A stretch of DNA of 42,379 nt, taken from an uncultured Prevotellaceae bacterium. GTDB taxonomy: Bacteria > Bacteroidota > Bacteroidia > Bacteroidales > Bacteroidaceae. Numbering within the stretch: position 1 is the first letter of the stretch; every line of letters starts with the position of its first letter. Of this stretch, positions 16,111 to 26,470 are shown in pieces. The stretch spans positions 1 to 42,379 of the forward strand of contig CACXTX010000022.1 in assembly GCA_902770635.1 (NCBI GenBank), given 5' to 3'. The notes below the pieces were generated by a model. That model did not search any database. It was not told the DNA's origin and was given only the letters and a program-made list of their open reading frames with translations. Both the position numbers and the translations under genes were made by a program.

Positions 16111-16185
16111 GTGAAAAATTTGCTACCGCAATAGCCATTGTAAGTGAAGAGTGGTTAAAAAAGAGGGCGGCATCAAATTTTTCAC
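16111..16185. repeat. Long inverted repeat between recQ and guaB
   Basis: GTGAAAAATTTG (16111-16122) and CAAATTTTTCAC (16174-16185) are perfect 12-bp complements with a 51-nt loop. The right arm merges into the 7-bp repeat array before the guaB promoter. Confidence 0.7.
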
Positions 16186-16206
16186 TTTTCACTTTTCACT
16201 TTTCTC
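16179..16206 (+). repeat. 7-bp repeat array upstream of the guaB promoter
   Basis: Four contiguous units: TTTTCAC three times, then TTTTCTC. It covers the region where the -33 element of the guaB promoter should be. Confidence 0.85.
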
Positions 16207-16217
16207 TCTTTTTTTTG

Positions 16218-16225
16218 TACCTTTG
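16218..16225 (+). promoter_or_regulatory. -7 box of guaB
   Basis: TACCTTTG, followed by a leader of about 22 nt with a good Shine-Dalgarno AAGGAG (16241-16246) before the ATG at 16254. No TTG at -33. Confidence 0.8.
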
Positions 16226-16241
16226 CACGCAATAAATTTAA

Positions 16242-17735
<1,494 letters not shown>

Positions 17736-17739
17736 TCAA

Positions 17740-19176
17740 ATGAAGAAAACTATTCTCGTTCTTTGCCTTGCCCTTGTCCCGTATGCCGAAATATGGTCGC
17801 AGCATCAGGATGATCCCATCATGATGACGGTGGCTGGCATTCCTGTGCCTCGTTCTGAATTTGAGTATTCTTATAACAAGAACAATACAGACGGTGTGAT
17901 AGACAAGAAGACGGTAGAAGAATATGTCGACCTCTTTGTTAACTACAAACTGAAGGTACAGGCAGCCCTGGATGAGCATATAGATACTACGCAGGCTTTC
18001 TTGAAAGAGTTTGCCCAGTATCGTGACCAACAAGTTCGTCCTACCTTTGTTACTGACGACGATATGTTGGCTGAGGCACATAAGGTGTATGACCAGACAA
18101 AGGAGAACATTGGTCCCCGAGGACTTATCCAACCTGCTCATATCCTGATGTTGATACCTCAAAAGGCAACCAAACAGCAGCAAGATGAGGCCAAACGTAG
18201 GATAGACTCAGTCTATAAGGCCTTGCAGGATGGTGCCGATTTCGAAGAACTGGCCCGAAAGGTCTCCCAAGATCCCGGGTCAGCCCGGAATGGCGGTATA
18301 GTAGGGTGGTGCAGTCAGAACCAGCTGGTAAAGGAGTTTGAGAATGCTGCCTTCGCCTTGAATCCTGGTGAGATGAGTGCTCCTGTCCTTTCGCCTTTTG
18401 GCTGGCATATTATCTTGATGAAGGATCGTAAGCAGTTGGAACCATTTGAATATCACAAGGAGAGTATCCTCAAATTCTTGGAACATCGTGATGTTCGCAA
18501 CAGTATCACGGAACGTAAACTTGATGCTATGGTAAAGGCGTCTAATGGGAAGGTTACCAAGGAACAACTGCTGGAACAGCGTGCTGATTCTATGGCGGCT
18601 GCAGATGCCAGTGTTCGCTATCTGATTAAGGAGTATCATGATGGATTGCTGCTTTATGAAATCAGTAATCGCCTGATATGGGATAAGGCTGCCAAGGACG
18701 AACAGGCGTTGGCCCACTATTTCAAGAAGAACAAGAAGAAATATGTATGGGAAGAGCCTCGTTTCAAAGGAATGGCTTACCATGTGAAAGATCAGGGTGA
18801 TGTCAAGGCAGTGGCCAAGTGTGTCAAGAAACTAAAGTTTGATGACTGGAATGAAGCACTCCGTACCACTTTTAACAACGACTCTGTATTACGTATCCGA
18901 GTGGAAAAAGGCCTTTTTAAGAAGGGAGACAATGCACTTGTCGATCGTGAAGTCTTTAAAGTCCAAGATGCTAAGGTGGATAGTGTTAAGGGTTATCCCA
19001 TCGATGCTACCTACGGAAAGTTGCTTAAGAAACCAGAAGACTATACCGATGTGCGTGCCCTTGTAGTGGCTGATTTGCAGGACGAGTTGGAACGTATCTG
19101 GATTGCAGACCTCCGCAAACAATATCCAGTGGTTGTCAATACAGAATTATTAAAGACCATCAATAATCATGAGTAG
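17740..19176 (+). CDS. Periplasmic parvulin-type peptidyl-prolyl isomerase
   Basis: 478 residues from the ATG at 17740. An ATG at 17728, overlapping the guaB stop, is also possible; any start further back lies inside guaB. Seen: a signal peptide MKKTILVLCLALVPYAEIWSQ, an N-terminal SurA-N-like helical region, one parvulin domain at about 128-232 (QPAHILMLIP...FEELARKVSQDPGSARNGG...FGWHIILMKD), and a C-terminal helical part. It probably assists outer-membrane protein folding. The next gene starts 8 bp inside this one and encodes a second PPIase, the usual Bacteroidales arrangement after guaB. Confidence 0.85.
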   Translation: MKKTILVLCLALVPYAEIWSQHQDDPIMMTVAGIPVPRSEFEYSYNKNNTDGVIDKKTVEEYVDLFVNYKLKVQAALDEHIDTTQAFLKEFAQYRDQQVRPTFVTDDDMLAEAHKVYDQTKENIGPRGLIQPAHILMLIPQKATKQQQDEAKRRIDSVYKALQDGADFEELARKVSQDPGSARNGGIVGWCSQNQLVKEFENAAFALNPGEMSAPVLSPFGWHIILMKDRKQLEPFEYHKESILKFLEHRDVRNSITERKLDAMVKASNGKVTKEQLLEQRADSMAAADASVRYLIKEYHDGLLLYEISNRLIWDKAAKDEQALAHYFKKNKKKYVWEEPRFKGMAYHVKDQGDVKAVAKCVKKLKFDDWNEALRTTFNNDSVLRIRVEKGLFKKGDNALVDREVFKVQDAKVDSVKGYPIDATYGKLLKKPEDYTDVRALVVADLQDELERIWIADLRKQYPVVVNTELLKTINNHE

Positions 19177-20557
19177 AAAATTCATCGTATTATTAGTATC
19201 GTTACTCTCCATAGTACCTTTTGTTAATGCCCAGAAGGTTGACAGCATAGCTCCATCAGTTCCTACCGGAACAACTGTTGACGAAGTTATCTGGGTAGTC
19301 GGTGATGAGGCCATCTTGCTGTCTGATGTAGAGGCTATGCGTATTCAGGGACAACAGGAAGGCTTGCATTGGCGTGGTAATCCTGATTGTTCTATTCCAG
19401 AACAAATAGCTGTGCAAAAGTTGTATTTGAATCAGGCTATCATTGATAGTGTTGAGGTAACCGAGTCTGATATAGCCCAAGGTGTAGAGCAGTATCTGGA
19501 GAACATGATTTCGATGATTGGTTCTCGCGAAAAACTGGAGGAATACCATAAGAAGACGATATCCCAGATTCGTGCAGACTTGCGTGAGTCTTATCGGGAG
19601 CGTCAGATGGTTCAGGGTATGCAACAGAAGTTGACCAAGGACATTACCGTGTCGCCTGCCGAGGTTCGTCGTTATTTCAAAGATATGCCTCAGGACAGTC
19701 TTCCTTTTGTGCCCACTGAGGTGGAGGTGCAGATTATTACCCAGCAGCCTAAGATAGAGCAAGAGGAAATCAATCGTGTAAAAGAAGAACTGCGTAGTTA
19801 TACAGAACGTATCAATAAAGGCGAGTCTTCTTTCCAGACGTTGGCGCGTCTGTATTCAGAGGACCCGGGAACAGCCCGTCGTGGTGGTGAACTGGACTAT
19901 ACTGGTCGTGGAATGTTAGACCCCGCTTTTGCCAATGTGGCTTTCGGATTGACAGACCCGAAACGTGTGTCGAAGATTGTAGAGTCGGAGTTTGGCTTCC
20001 ATATCATCCAGCTGATTGATAAGCGAGGTGAGAAGATTAAAGTCCGTCATATCCTGCGTAAGCCGGTTGTTAGCGACGATGCTATCAATAAGGCACTTGT
20101 CCGTCTAGACTCCATCCGCACGGATATTATTGATGGTAAGTTCCCCTTTGATGCGGGCGCATCGGTCATCTCTGATGATAAGGATACACGTAATAATCAC
20201 GGTTTGATGGCTAATGTCACACAGGAAGGTCGTACGTCGCGCTTTAAGATGGCTGATCTGCCTGCCGAAGTGGCTAAGGCTGTCGATACCTTATCGGTAG
20301 GCGATATCTCAAAGCCTTTCACGATGATTAACGAGCGTGGAAAGACGGTTTGTGCCATTGCCCGACTGAAAAGCCGTACAGAAGGTCATAAGGCAACAAT
20401 TACCGAGGACTTCCAGGTCTTGAAGAACCTTGTCTTGGCGAAACGTCGCAATCAGGTGTTGCACGATTGGGTCGTCAAGCGTATCAAGTCAACTTATGTC
20501 CGCATCAATGAGCGTTATCGCGACTGTGATTTCGAATATGAGGGTTGGGTGAGATAA
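19169..20557 (+). CDS. SurA-like periplasmic chaperone/PPIase
   Basis: 462 residues. Seen: a signal peptide of about 21 residues ending VNAQ, a SurA-N type helical domain starting VDEVIWVVGDEAILLSDVE (the SurA 'vv.nd.I..SDv' pattern), a first parvulin domain at about 180-285 (FQTLARLYSEDPGTARRGGELDYTGRG...EFGFHIIQL), then KVRHILRKP opening a second, more divergent parvulin domain, and a C-terminal helix. This arrangement matches SurA. It would escort beta-barrel proteins through the periplasm. It overlaps the upstream PPIase gene by 8 bp. Confidence 0.88.
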   Translation: MSRKFIVLLVSLLSIVPFVNAQKVDSIAPSVPTGTTVDEVIWVVGDEAILLSDVEAMRIQGQQEGLHWRGNPDCSIPEQIAVQKLYLNQAIIDSVEVTESDIAQGVEQYLENMISMIGSREKLEEYHKKTISQIRADLRESYRERQMVQGMQQKLTKDITVSPAEVRRYFKDMPQDSLPFVPTEVEVQIITQQPKIEQEEINRVKEELRSYTERINKGESSFQTLARLYSEDPGTARRGGELDYTGRGMLDPAFANVAFGLTDPKRVSKIVESEFGFHIIQLIDKRGEKIKVRHILRKPVVSDDAINKALVRLDSIRTDIIDGKFPFDAGASVISDDKDTRNNHGLMANVTQEGRTSRFKMADLPAEVAKAVDTLSVGDISKPFTMINERGKTVCAIARLKSRTEGHKATITEDFQVLKNLVLAKRRNQVLHDWVVKRIKSTYVRINERYRDCDFEYEGWVR

Positions 20558-20567
20558 TGCATATTTG

Positions 20568-22208
20568 ATGAGACGTCTCGTATTGTTCATAGTGTCTTTG
20601 GTCGTAATAGGCATGGTGTTTGCCATGCAGCCGGCCAAGAAACGTACTCCTCGTAAGAAGACTGAGGATAAGAGAGTGTATCTGGTTCATTCTGACAACC
20701 TTCACTACGACCAATACCAGAATGGCGATGCCCAGGTGCTCGACGGTAATGTACATTTCCGCCATAACGGGGCAGACCTATACTGCGACAGTGCCCATTT
20801 CTATGAGACATCCAACTCCTTTGAGGCCTTTGGACATGTGAAGATGGTCCAGGGTGACACCCTTCGTCTCACCAGTGACTATGCATATTATGACGGTAAC
20901 GACCAGTTGGCTCAGGCTCGCTATAATGTCGTCCTGAAACACCGCAAGTCCACGCTTTATACCGATTCCCTTGACTATGACCGAATGTACAACTTTGGCA
21001 ACTTCTTTGAGGGCGGTAAACTGGTGGACGGCTCGTCGGTGCTTACCTCTGACTGGGGAGAATATCATACCGATACCAAGATGGCGATATTCTACTACGA
21101 TGTGCGTCTGAAGGATAAGAATATGTATCTGACAACGGACTCGCTCTATTATGATACCCAGACATCACGTGCCCATATCGTAGGACCGTCGAACATCACC
21201 TCGGGTAATAGCCATATCTATAGCGAAGATGGTTATTATAATACCAAGACGGAGCAGTCGGAACTCTTTGGCCGTTCTGTCATCCGTGATGGAAGTAAAA
21301 CGTTGATAGGCGATAGTGTTTATCACAATGCCAATGATGGTACCAACTATGCCTTTATGAATGTCATCTACAATGATACCCTCAATAAGAACATGCTGAT
21401 GGGTGACTATTGTGAGTATAATGATTCAACGGGTTATGCCATGTCCACCAAGAAAGCCGTAACCATTGATTATTCCCAGAAGGACTCTTTGTATATGCAT
21501 GCCGATACGTTTAAGATTTTTACGTTCAACATCCGGACGGACTCTGTTTATCGGAAAATTCATGCATATAATAAGGTGAGAGCGTACAGAAGAGACATCC
21601 AGGCAGTCTGTGACTCGCTGGTCTATAACTCTCAGGACTCCTGTATGACCATGTATAAGGATCCTATTGTGTGGAACATGAACCAACAACTCTTCGGTGA
21701 GGAGATACGTGTTTACATGAAGGATTCAACCATCGACCATGCTCATGTCATCAATCAGGCGTTTTCTGTCGAGCAGATGCCTGATTCTGTGCATTTCAAT
21801 CAGGTGTCCTCCAAGGAAATGAAGGCCTTCTTCCAAAAGGGAGAGATTCGGGAAACGCAGGCCATAGATAACGTGTTGATTGTCTATTATCCGGTGGACG
21901 AGTCCGACAGTACCCTCATTGGCTTGAACTATACCGAGACTCCACTCATGAAGATGTTTCTGGAGAATCGTAAGATGAAGAAAATCTGGATGGAGAAGCC
22001 CACAGGTGTGCTCTATCCGATGTCGCAGATACCCCCTGACAAGTATTTCCTTCCCCAGTATGCGTGGTTCGACTATGTTCGTCCGCTCAACAAGGAAGAT
22101 ATCTTTAACTGGCGTCCCAAGAAGGCGGGTACGGAGTTAAAGGAACAGAAACGCAGGGAAATACCTAAACGAACAGGCAATGACAGACGTAATCCAGTTG
22201 CTCCCTGA
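20568..22208 (+). CDS. OstA-like (LptA-fold) periplasmic protein
   Basis: 546 residues from the ATG at 20568; a TTG one codon earlier is unlikely. Seen: a signal peptide MRRLVLFIVSLVVIGMVFA, a basic stretch, then many beta-strand repeats of the OstA/LptA type (LDGNVHFRHNGADLYCDSAHFY, LTSDYAYYDGNDQLAQARYNVVLKH, LTTDSLYYDTQTSRAHIVGPSNI). The family binds the lipid A part of LPS in the periplasmic bridge, which fits the presence of lptB in this window. It is larger than E. coli LptA (185 residues) and closer to Bacteroidetes OstA-like proteins. It overlaps mutL by 29 bp. Confidence 0.85.
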   Translation: MRRLVLFIVSLVVIGMVFAMQPAKKRTPRKKTEDKRVYLVHSDNLHYDQYQNGDAQVLDGNVHFRHNGADLYCDSAHFYETSNSFEAFGHVKMVQGDTLRLTSDYAYYDGNDQLAQARYNVVLKHRKSTLYTDSLDYDRMYNFGNFFEGGKLVDGSSVLTSDWGEYHTDTKMAIFYYDVRLKDKNMYLTTDSLYYDTQTSRAHIVGPSNITSGNSHIYSEDGYYNTKTEQSELFGRSVIRDGSKTLIGDSVYHNANDGTNYAFMNVIYNDTLNKNMLMGDYCEYNDSTGYAMSTKKAVTIDYSQKDSLYMHADTFKIFTFNIRTDSVYRKIHAYNKVRAYRRDIQAVCDSLVYNSQDSCMTMYKDPIVWNMNQQLFGEEIRVYMKDSTIDHAHVINQAFSVEQMPDSVHFNQVSSKEMKAFFQKGEIRETQAIDNVLIVYYPVDESDSTLIGLNYTETPLMKMFLENRKMKKIWMEKPTGVLYPMSQIPPDKYFLPQYAWFDYVRPLNKEDIFNWRPKKAGTELKEQKRREIPKRTGNDRRNPVAP

Positions 22209-23994
22209 CAGTGTGGCCAACCAGATAGCTGCTGGTGAGGTCATTCAGCGTCCGGCTTCTGTTATCAAGGAGCTGGTGGAAAATGCTGTGGATGCCGGTG
22301 CTACCACTATTAATGTCTTGGTGGTGGATGCAGGTCGTACCTCTATTCAGGTCATTGACGACGGCTGTGGTATGTCTGAGACTGATGCCCGACTAGCTTT
22401 TGAGCGTCATGCCACATCCAAGATTCGCCAGGCTGCCGATCTCTTTTCGTTGCAGACGATGGGGTTTCGTGGTGAGGCTCTTCCCTCTATTGCTGCTGTG
22501 GCGCAAGTGGAACTGCGCACTCGCAGAGCATCTGACGAGGTGGGCACCTGTCTGCAGATTTCCGGCTCACGCGTTGAAAGTCAGGAGCCTTGCTCATGTG
22601 CCGTGGGAAGCCGGTTTACCGTCAGTAACATCTTCTTCAATGTGCCAGCGCGTCGTAAGTTCCTGAAAAGCAATGCCACGGAACTGAATAATATCCTGAC
22701 CGCCTTTGAGCGTATCGTGCTGGTCTATCCGGAGATTAGCTTCACGCTCCATAGTAATGGACAGGAACTGATGAACCTGCGTGCTGGCTCTTTGCGCCAA
22801 CGCATCACCGATGTCTATGGACGGCGCTATGGTCAGGATTTGCTTCCTGTAAGCGTGGAGACGGCTATCTGTAAGATTACGGGATTTGTAGGAAAACCGG
22901 AGTCGGCTCGAAAGAAAGGGGCTCACGAGTATTTCTTCGTGAACGGCCGATTCATGAAACACCCTTATTTCCATAAAGCCGTACAGCAAGCCTATGATAG
23001 ACTTATACAAATAGGTACGCACGTACCTTATTTTATATACTTCGATGTCAGTCCTGCTGATATCGATGTCAATATCCATCCTACGAAGACCGAAATCAAG
23101 TTTGAGAATGAACAGGCTATCTGGCAAATACTGGCAGCGGCAGTTAAGGATGCAATTGGACAGTTCTGTGAGATTCCCCAGATAGATTTTGACACCGAGG
23201 GTAAACCGGACATTCCTGTTTTTAATCCATCGGAGACCTCTAATGTGGCAGCGCCTGTCAGTCATGCCAATCCCCAGTATAATCCGTTCCGACAGAAACC
23301 TTCTCAGGACTGGCAGAAGTTATATGAGGCGCTTCCTAAGGAGACGAAACCGGCGGAGGTGCCGCTGTTTGACGAGCCGCCGGTTATGGAAGAGCACTTG
23401 ACTCCTCAGAGTCAGTCAGTCATCTCTGATATGGCACCGACCCACTATCAATATAAAGGCCGGTATATCATGACTGCTGTAAAGTCGGGTTTGATGATTA
23501 TAGACCAGCATCGTGCTGACATCCGGGTTCGTTACGAAAGATATCTTCACCAGTTGGCTGAGGCTCCTGCTGAAAGTCAGCGGCTGCTCTTCCCCGAGGT
23601 GCTGGAATTGTCGCCAGCAGAGGCGGCTTTAGTCACAGACCTGTTGCCAGCGTTGACCAACCTGGGCTTTGAACTGACTCCGCTCGGTCCTGCCAGCTAT
23701 GCAGTCAATGGGATTCCTGCTGGCCTCGAGGGGTTACGCCCGTCCCGTCTCTTACAGGAGCTGTTGGCATCTCCTCCTGCCACTGTCAACCGCGATGTGC
23801 TGTCGGCTAACACCCAGTTGGCGCTGTCTCTTGCGCGCCATGCTGCTATTCCCTATGGACAATTGTTGACAAACGATGAAATGGATGTACTTGTCAATGA
23901 CCTTTTTGCATGCGAAAATGTCAATTATACGCCAGACGGGAAAAACATATTAAGCATCCTTCCGCAACGTGATATAGAACATATAATTGAATAG
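22180..23994 (+). CDS. mutL: DNA mismatch repair protein MutL
   Basis: 604 residues. Seen: the GHKL ATPase N-terminus (LPDSVANQIAAGEVIQRPASVIKELVENAVDAGAT, DDGCGM, TMGFRGEALPSI), the transducer domain with NGRFMKHPYFHKAV and DVNIHPTKTEIKF, a variable linker (about 340-415), and the C-terminal dimerisation domain. The endonuclease motif DQHA-x2-E-x4-E of many MutL proteins is altered here to DQHRADIRVRYE, and the C-terminal CPHGRP motif is replaced (NYTPDGKNI). So this MutL probably lacks nicking activity. The start lies 29 bp inside the OstA-like gene. Confidence 0.95.
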   Translation: MTDVIQLLPDSVANQIAAGEVIQRPASVIKELVENAVDAGATTINVLVVDAGRTSIQVIDDGCGMSETDARLAFERHATSKIRQAADLFSLQTMGFRGEALPSIAAVAQVELRTRRASDEVGTCLQISGSRVESQEPCSCAVGSRFTVSNIFFNVPARRKFLKSNATELNNILTAFERIVLVYPEISFTLHSNGQELMNLRAGSLRQRITDVYGRRYGQDLLPVSVETAICKITGFVGKPESARKKGAHEYFFVNGRFMKHPYFHKAVQQAYDRLIQIGTHVPYFIYFDVSPADIDVNIHPTKTEIKFENEQAIWQILAAAVKDAIGQFCEIPQIDFDTEGKPDIPVFNPSETSNVAAPVSHANPQYNPFRQKPSQDWQKLYEALPKETKPAEVPLFDEPPVMEEHLTPQSQSVISDMAPTHYQYKGRYIMTAVKSGLMIIDQHRADIRVRYERYLHQLAEAPAESQRLLFPEVLELSPAEAALVTDLLPALTNLGFELTPLGPASYAVNGIPAGLEGLRPSRLLQELLASPPATVNRDVLSANTQLALSLARHAAIPYGQLLTNDEMDVLVNDLFACENVNYTPDGKNILSILPQRDIEHIIE

Positions 23995-24031
23995 AGATGA
24001 TTACCAAATCAAGAAATTTGCAAATTTTAAT

Positions 24032-24052
24032 AAGAAAAATCAACTTTTTCTT
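24032..24052. promoter_or_regulatory. Inverted repeat overlapping a -33 element
   Basis: AAGAAAAA / TTTTTCTT, an 8-bp perfect dyad with loop TCAAC. Its right end overlaps the TTG (24051-24053) of the promoter below. Confidence 0.5.
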
Positions 24053-24081
24053 GCTCAATTAAAAAAAAAAGCCTAATTTTG
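24051..24081 (+). promoter_or_regulatory. Promoter of the surface lipoprotein-ompA operon
   Basis: TTG (24051-24053), a 20-bp spacer, TAATTTTG (24074-24081). It gives a leader of about 105 nt containing the hairpin GTAGGA / TCCTAC (about 24091-24109) close to the predicted 5' end. Confidence 0.75.
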
Positions 24082-24191
24082 TCGCGGTTTGTAGGATGTA
24101 GTGTCCTACTATCCGTATGTTAATGAGATTGAGAGAACAACAAAAAACAATAAAAAAAGATAATTTTAATATTAATTTAATTCTAAGTTCA

Positions 24192-26432
24192 ATGAAAAAG
24201 AAAATCATTAATGGTTTGCTCTTCGCAGTTGTATTAGTAGCTGCTACGAGCTCATTCGTGTCTTGTAAGGACTATGATGGTTACAATGAGCTTAATGAAA
24301 AGTACCTGACTCTTCAGGATGCTTTCAATAAGCAGGTTGCAGCCATGAACGACTATGTTCTGACTTCAAAGTACAATCAGGAAGTTGGTGCTAACTACGA
24401 TGTAAACAAGGGTACTATCAAGGCTCGTCTGGATGAAATCGAAGATGAGCTGGATCCTTCAGATCCTACCTCACTGGCTTGGCAGGTTCACAAGAACAGC
24501 GAAGCTATCGCTTCTTTGGGTGACACTCTTCATCAGTTTGTATTTATGTGGGGTGATGACCTGAAGTCTGCATTGACAAATGCCGGTAAGGCTAAGCAAA
24601 TTGCTCTGTCTTACGATACCGATACTGCTAAGATCAATCAGGCTATCAAGAATGCTCAGGATATCGCTGACAAGGCTTGGAACTATGTAAACAAGGGTCT
24701 TGCAAAAGACAAGGATGGTAACACGAAGGAAGACTTCCAGGCTTGGGTTAAGTACTTCGAGGATGCTGACGCTGCTCTGGCAGAGGATATCGCTTCTTTG
24801 AAGAAGGATGTTAACAACATTCTGGCTCTCGTTCAGCAGCAGGTTACTGGTATCGAGATTCAGGGTACTGTTAATCCTATCTATGGTACTTTCGCTTATC
24901 CTGTAGGTGTTCAGAGCAATATTCTCGCTACTTACTATGGTGAGTTTGACAAGAAAGTTTATTTCCCCGCAGGTGATCTTGATGATGGCGTTTGGGCAAA
25001 TGAGGTACCTGCTATTCTGAATAGTGAGTTGAAGGAAATTGGTGCTCCTGAAGAGTCGTTCGAAAAGGGCATTAACATGAATGAGAATAATGGCAATGCT
25101 GGTTGGCTTTATCTGACCGTTAACCCCTCTGACGTTGTGATGGACGGTAAGGAGTTCACACTCCGCACATCAGACAATCAGGTTTCTAAGGTTGTTCTTT
25201 CTCCTCTGGCTTCTTGCACAGATCAGTTGAAGTGGGGCTTCAAGCGTGCTGCTGAGAACTCTCCTAACGGTTTCTATGCTGCTACTGCTACTATCAAGAA
25301 GGAGAATGTCAAGGATGTTGCTCTGAGCTTCGACATGCAGTCACTGAAGTCTCAGGTTAAGGATATCATGAATGACTGGAGTTCTGCTTCTCCTGCTGAT
25401 ATTGCTAAGTTGGGTCTGGCTGTATTGAATGGTATGCAGGCTAATCTCCCCCGTCTGGGTGTTCAGGCTCAGTGGAAGGATACTCTTGGATGGAAGAACT
25501 ATGTATCTAAGTATGATCTCGCTGCATTCAGCGCTAAGCCTGTTGGTTACGACTTCCTCTATAATTCAGACTTCTCTCCTTCTATCGTGAAGCTGAAGAA
25601 CAAGATTATTGCTAAGGAGAAGGCTATCTCTCAGGAGGTTATCAAAGAGATTGCTGACGCTATTAAGATTCAGATTGGTCTGCCTACTACAAGCGGAAAT
25701 GTTAAGGTTGTAGGAAATAATGTATATATCGTTATGCCTGCTAACTCTGTTAACATTAGTGGTAATGCAAATTACACCATTCCTGCGGGTGCTTTTGCTG
25801 CTGGTGTTCCTGCTACAGCTTATCCTATCATCGCTACTGTCTCTGCATCGAACCCTGATGAGATTGAGTTGGACATTACTTCAGTATTCAATGCTATCAA
25901 GAATGGTATTGAGCAGTCTATCGCTGGTATCGATGACAAGGCAGCCGGTATTGTAAATAAGGTTCTGAACAAGGTTATCAATGTTGAGAACAAGGTATTC
26001 GGCAAGGTTATTTCTGTAGCTCAGAATCCTAACCGTTATATCCAGCCTGCTCTGATTGCTCGTAGCGAGCAGCTCGGTTATTTCTATCCCAGCCGTACTC
26101 ACATTGCTCCTACTCAGATTAAGAAGGGTACTAAGATTATGTTCTATCCTACCACTCTGACTGGTGAGGTTGTTGCTCCTGCTTTCAAGAAGTACGTAGC
26201 AGTCTGCGGTGCTTGGGAAATCAATGACATGTCAAAGACCAAGGATGCTAAGGCATTCAACACCGGTGATGTCATGAATAAGGTTATCGATGGTAACAGC
26301 TACAACATGTCAACTCCGTTCGAGTACACTATTGACGCTCCTGCTGGAACCGTTCTCGAGATTATCTATGAGACTCTGGGTTACAACGGTAAGGTTGCTG
26401 GTAAGAAGTACTATATCGAGGTCTTTGAGTAA
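24192..26432 (+). CDS. Large surface lipoprotein of unknown function
   Basis: 746 residues from the ATG at 24192; a longer in-frame reading adds only leader sequence. Seen: a signal peptide with lipobox FVSC (Cys25) followed by KDYDG, which fits the Bacteroidetes surface-export signal (Cys-Lys-Asp/Glu), so the protein is probably on the outside of the outer membrane. Residues 30-220 are helical and partly coiled-coil (YNELNEKYLTLQDAFNKQVAAMND, IKARLDEIEDEL, LAEDIASLKKDVNNILALVQQ); the rest is beta-rich with no motif I recognise. Codons are strongly biased to GCT, GGT, AAG and CTG, which suggests high expression. It shares an operon with the OmpA gene 38 bp downstream. Confidence 0.85.
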   Translation: MKKKIINGLLFAVVLVAATSSFVSCKDYDGYNELNEKYLTLQDAFNKQVAAMNDYVLTSKYNQEVGANYDVNKGTIKARLDEIEDELDPSDPTSLAWQVHKNSEAIASLGDTLHQFVFMWGDDLKSALTNAGKAKQIALSYDTDTAKINQAIKNAQDIADKAWNYVNKGLAKDKDGNTKEDFQAWVKYFEDADAALAEDIASLKKDVNNILALVQQQVTGIEIQGTVNPIYGTFAYPVGVQSNILATYYGEFDKKVYFPAGDLDDGVWANEVPAILNSELKEIGAPEESFEKGINMNENNGNAGWLYLTVNPSDVVMDGKEFTLRTSDNQVSKVVLSPLASCTDQLKWGFKRAAENSPNGFYAATATIKKENVKDVALSFDMQSLKSQVKDIMNDWSSASPADIAKLGLAVLNGMQANLPRLGVQAQWKDTLGWKNYVSKYDLAAFSAKPVGYDFLYNSDFSPSIVKLKNKIIAKEKAISQEVIKEIADAIKIQIGLPTTSGNVKVVGNNVYIVMPANSVNISGNANYTIPAGAFAAGVPATAYPIIATVSASNPDEIELDITSVFNAIKNGIEQSIAGIDDKAAGIVNKVLNKVINVENKVFGKVISVAQNPNRYIQPALIARSEQLGYFYPSRTHIAPTQIKKGTKIMFYPTTLTGEVVAPAFKKYVAVCGAWEINDMSKTKDAKAFNTGDVMNKVIDGNSYNMSTPFEYTIDAPAGTVLEIIYETLGYNGKVAGKKYYIEVFE

Positions 26433-26470
26433 ATCCATATTTAGAAACGTAAAAAATACAAGATAAGTTT

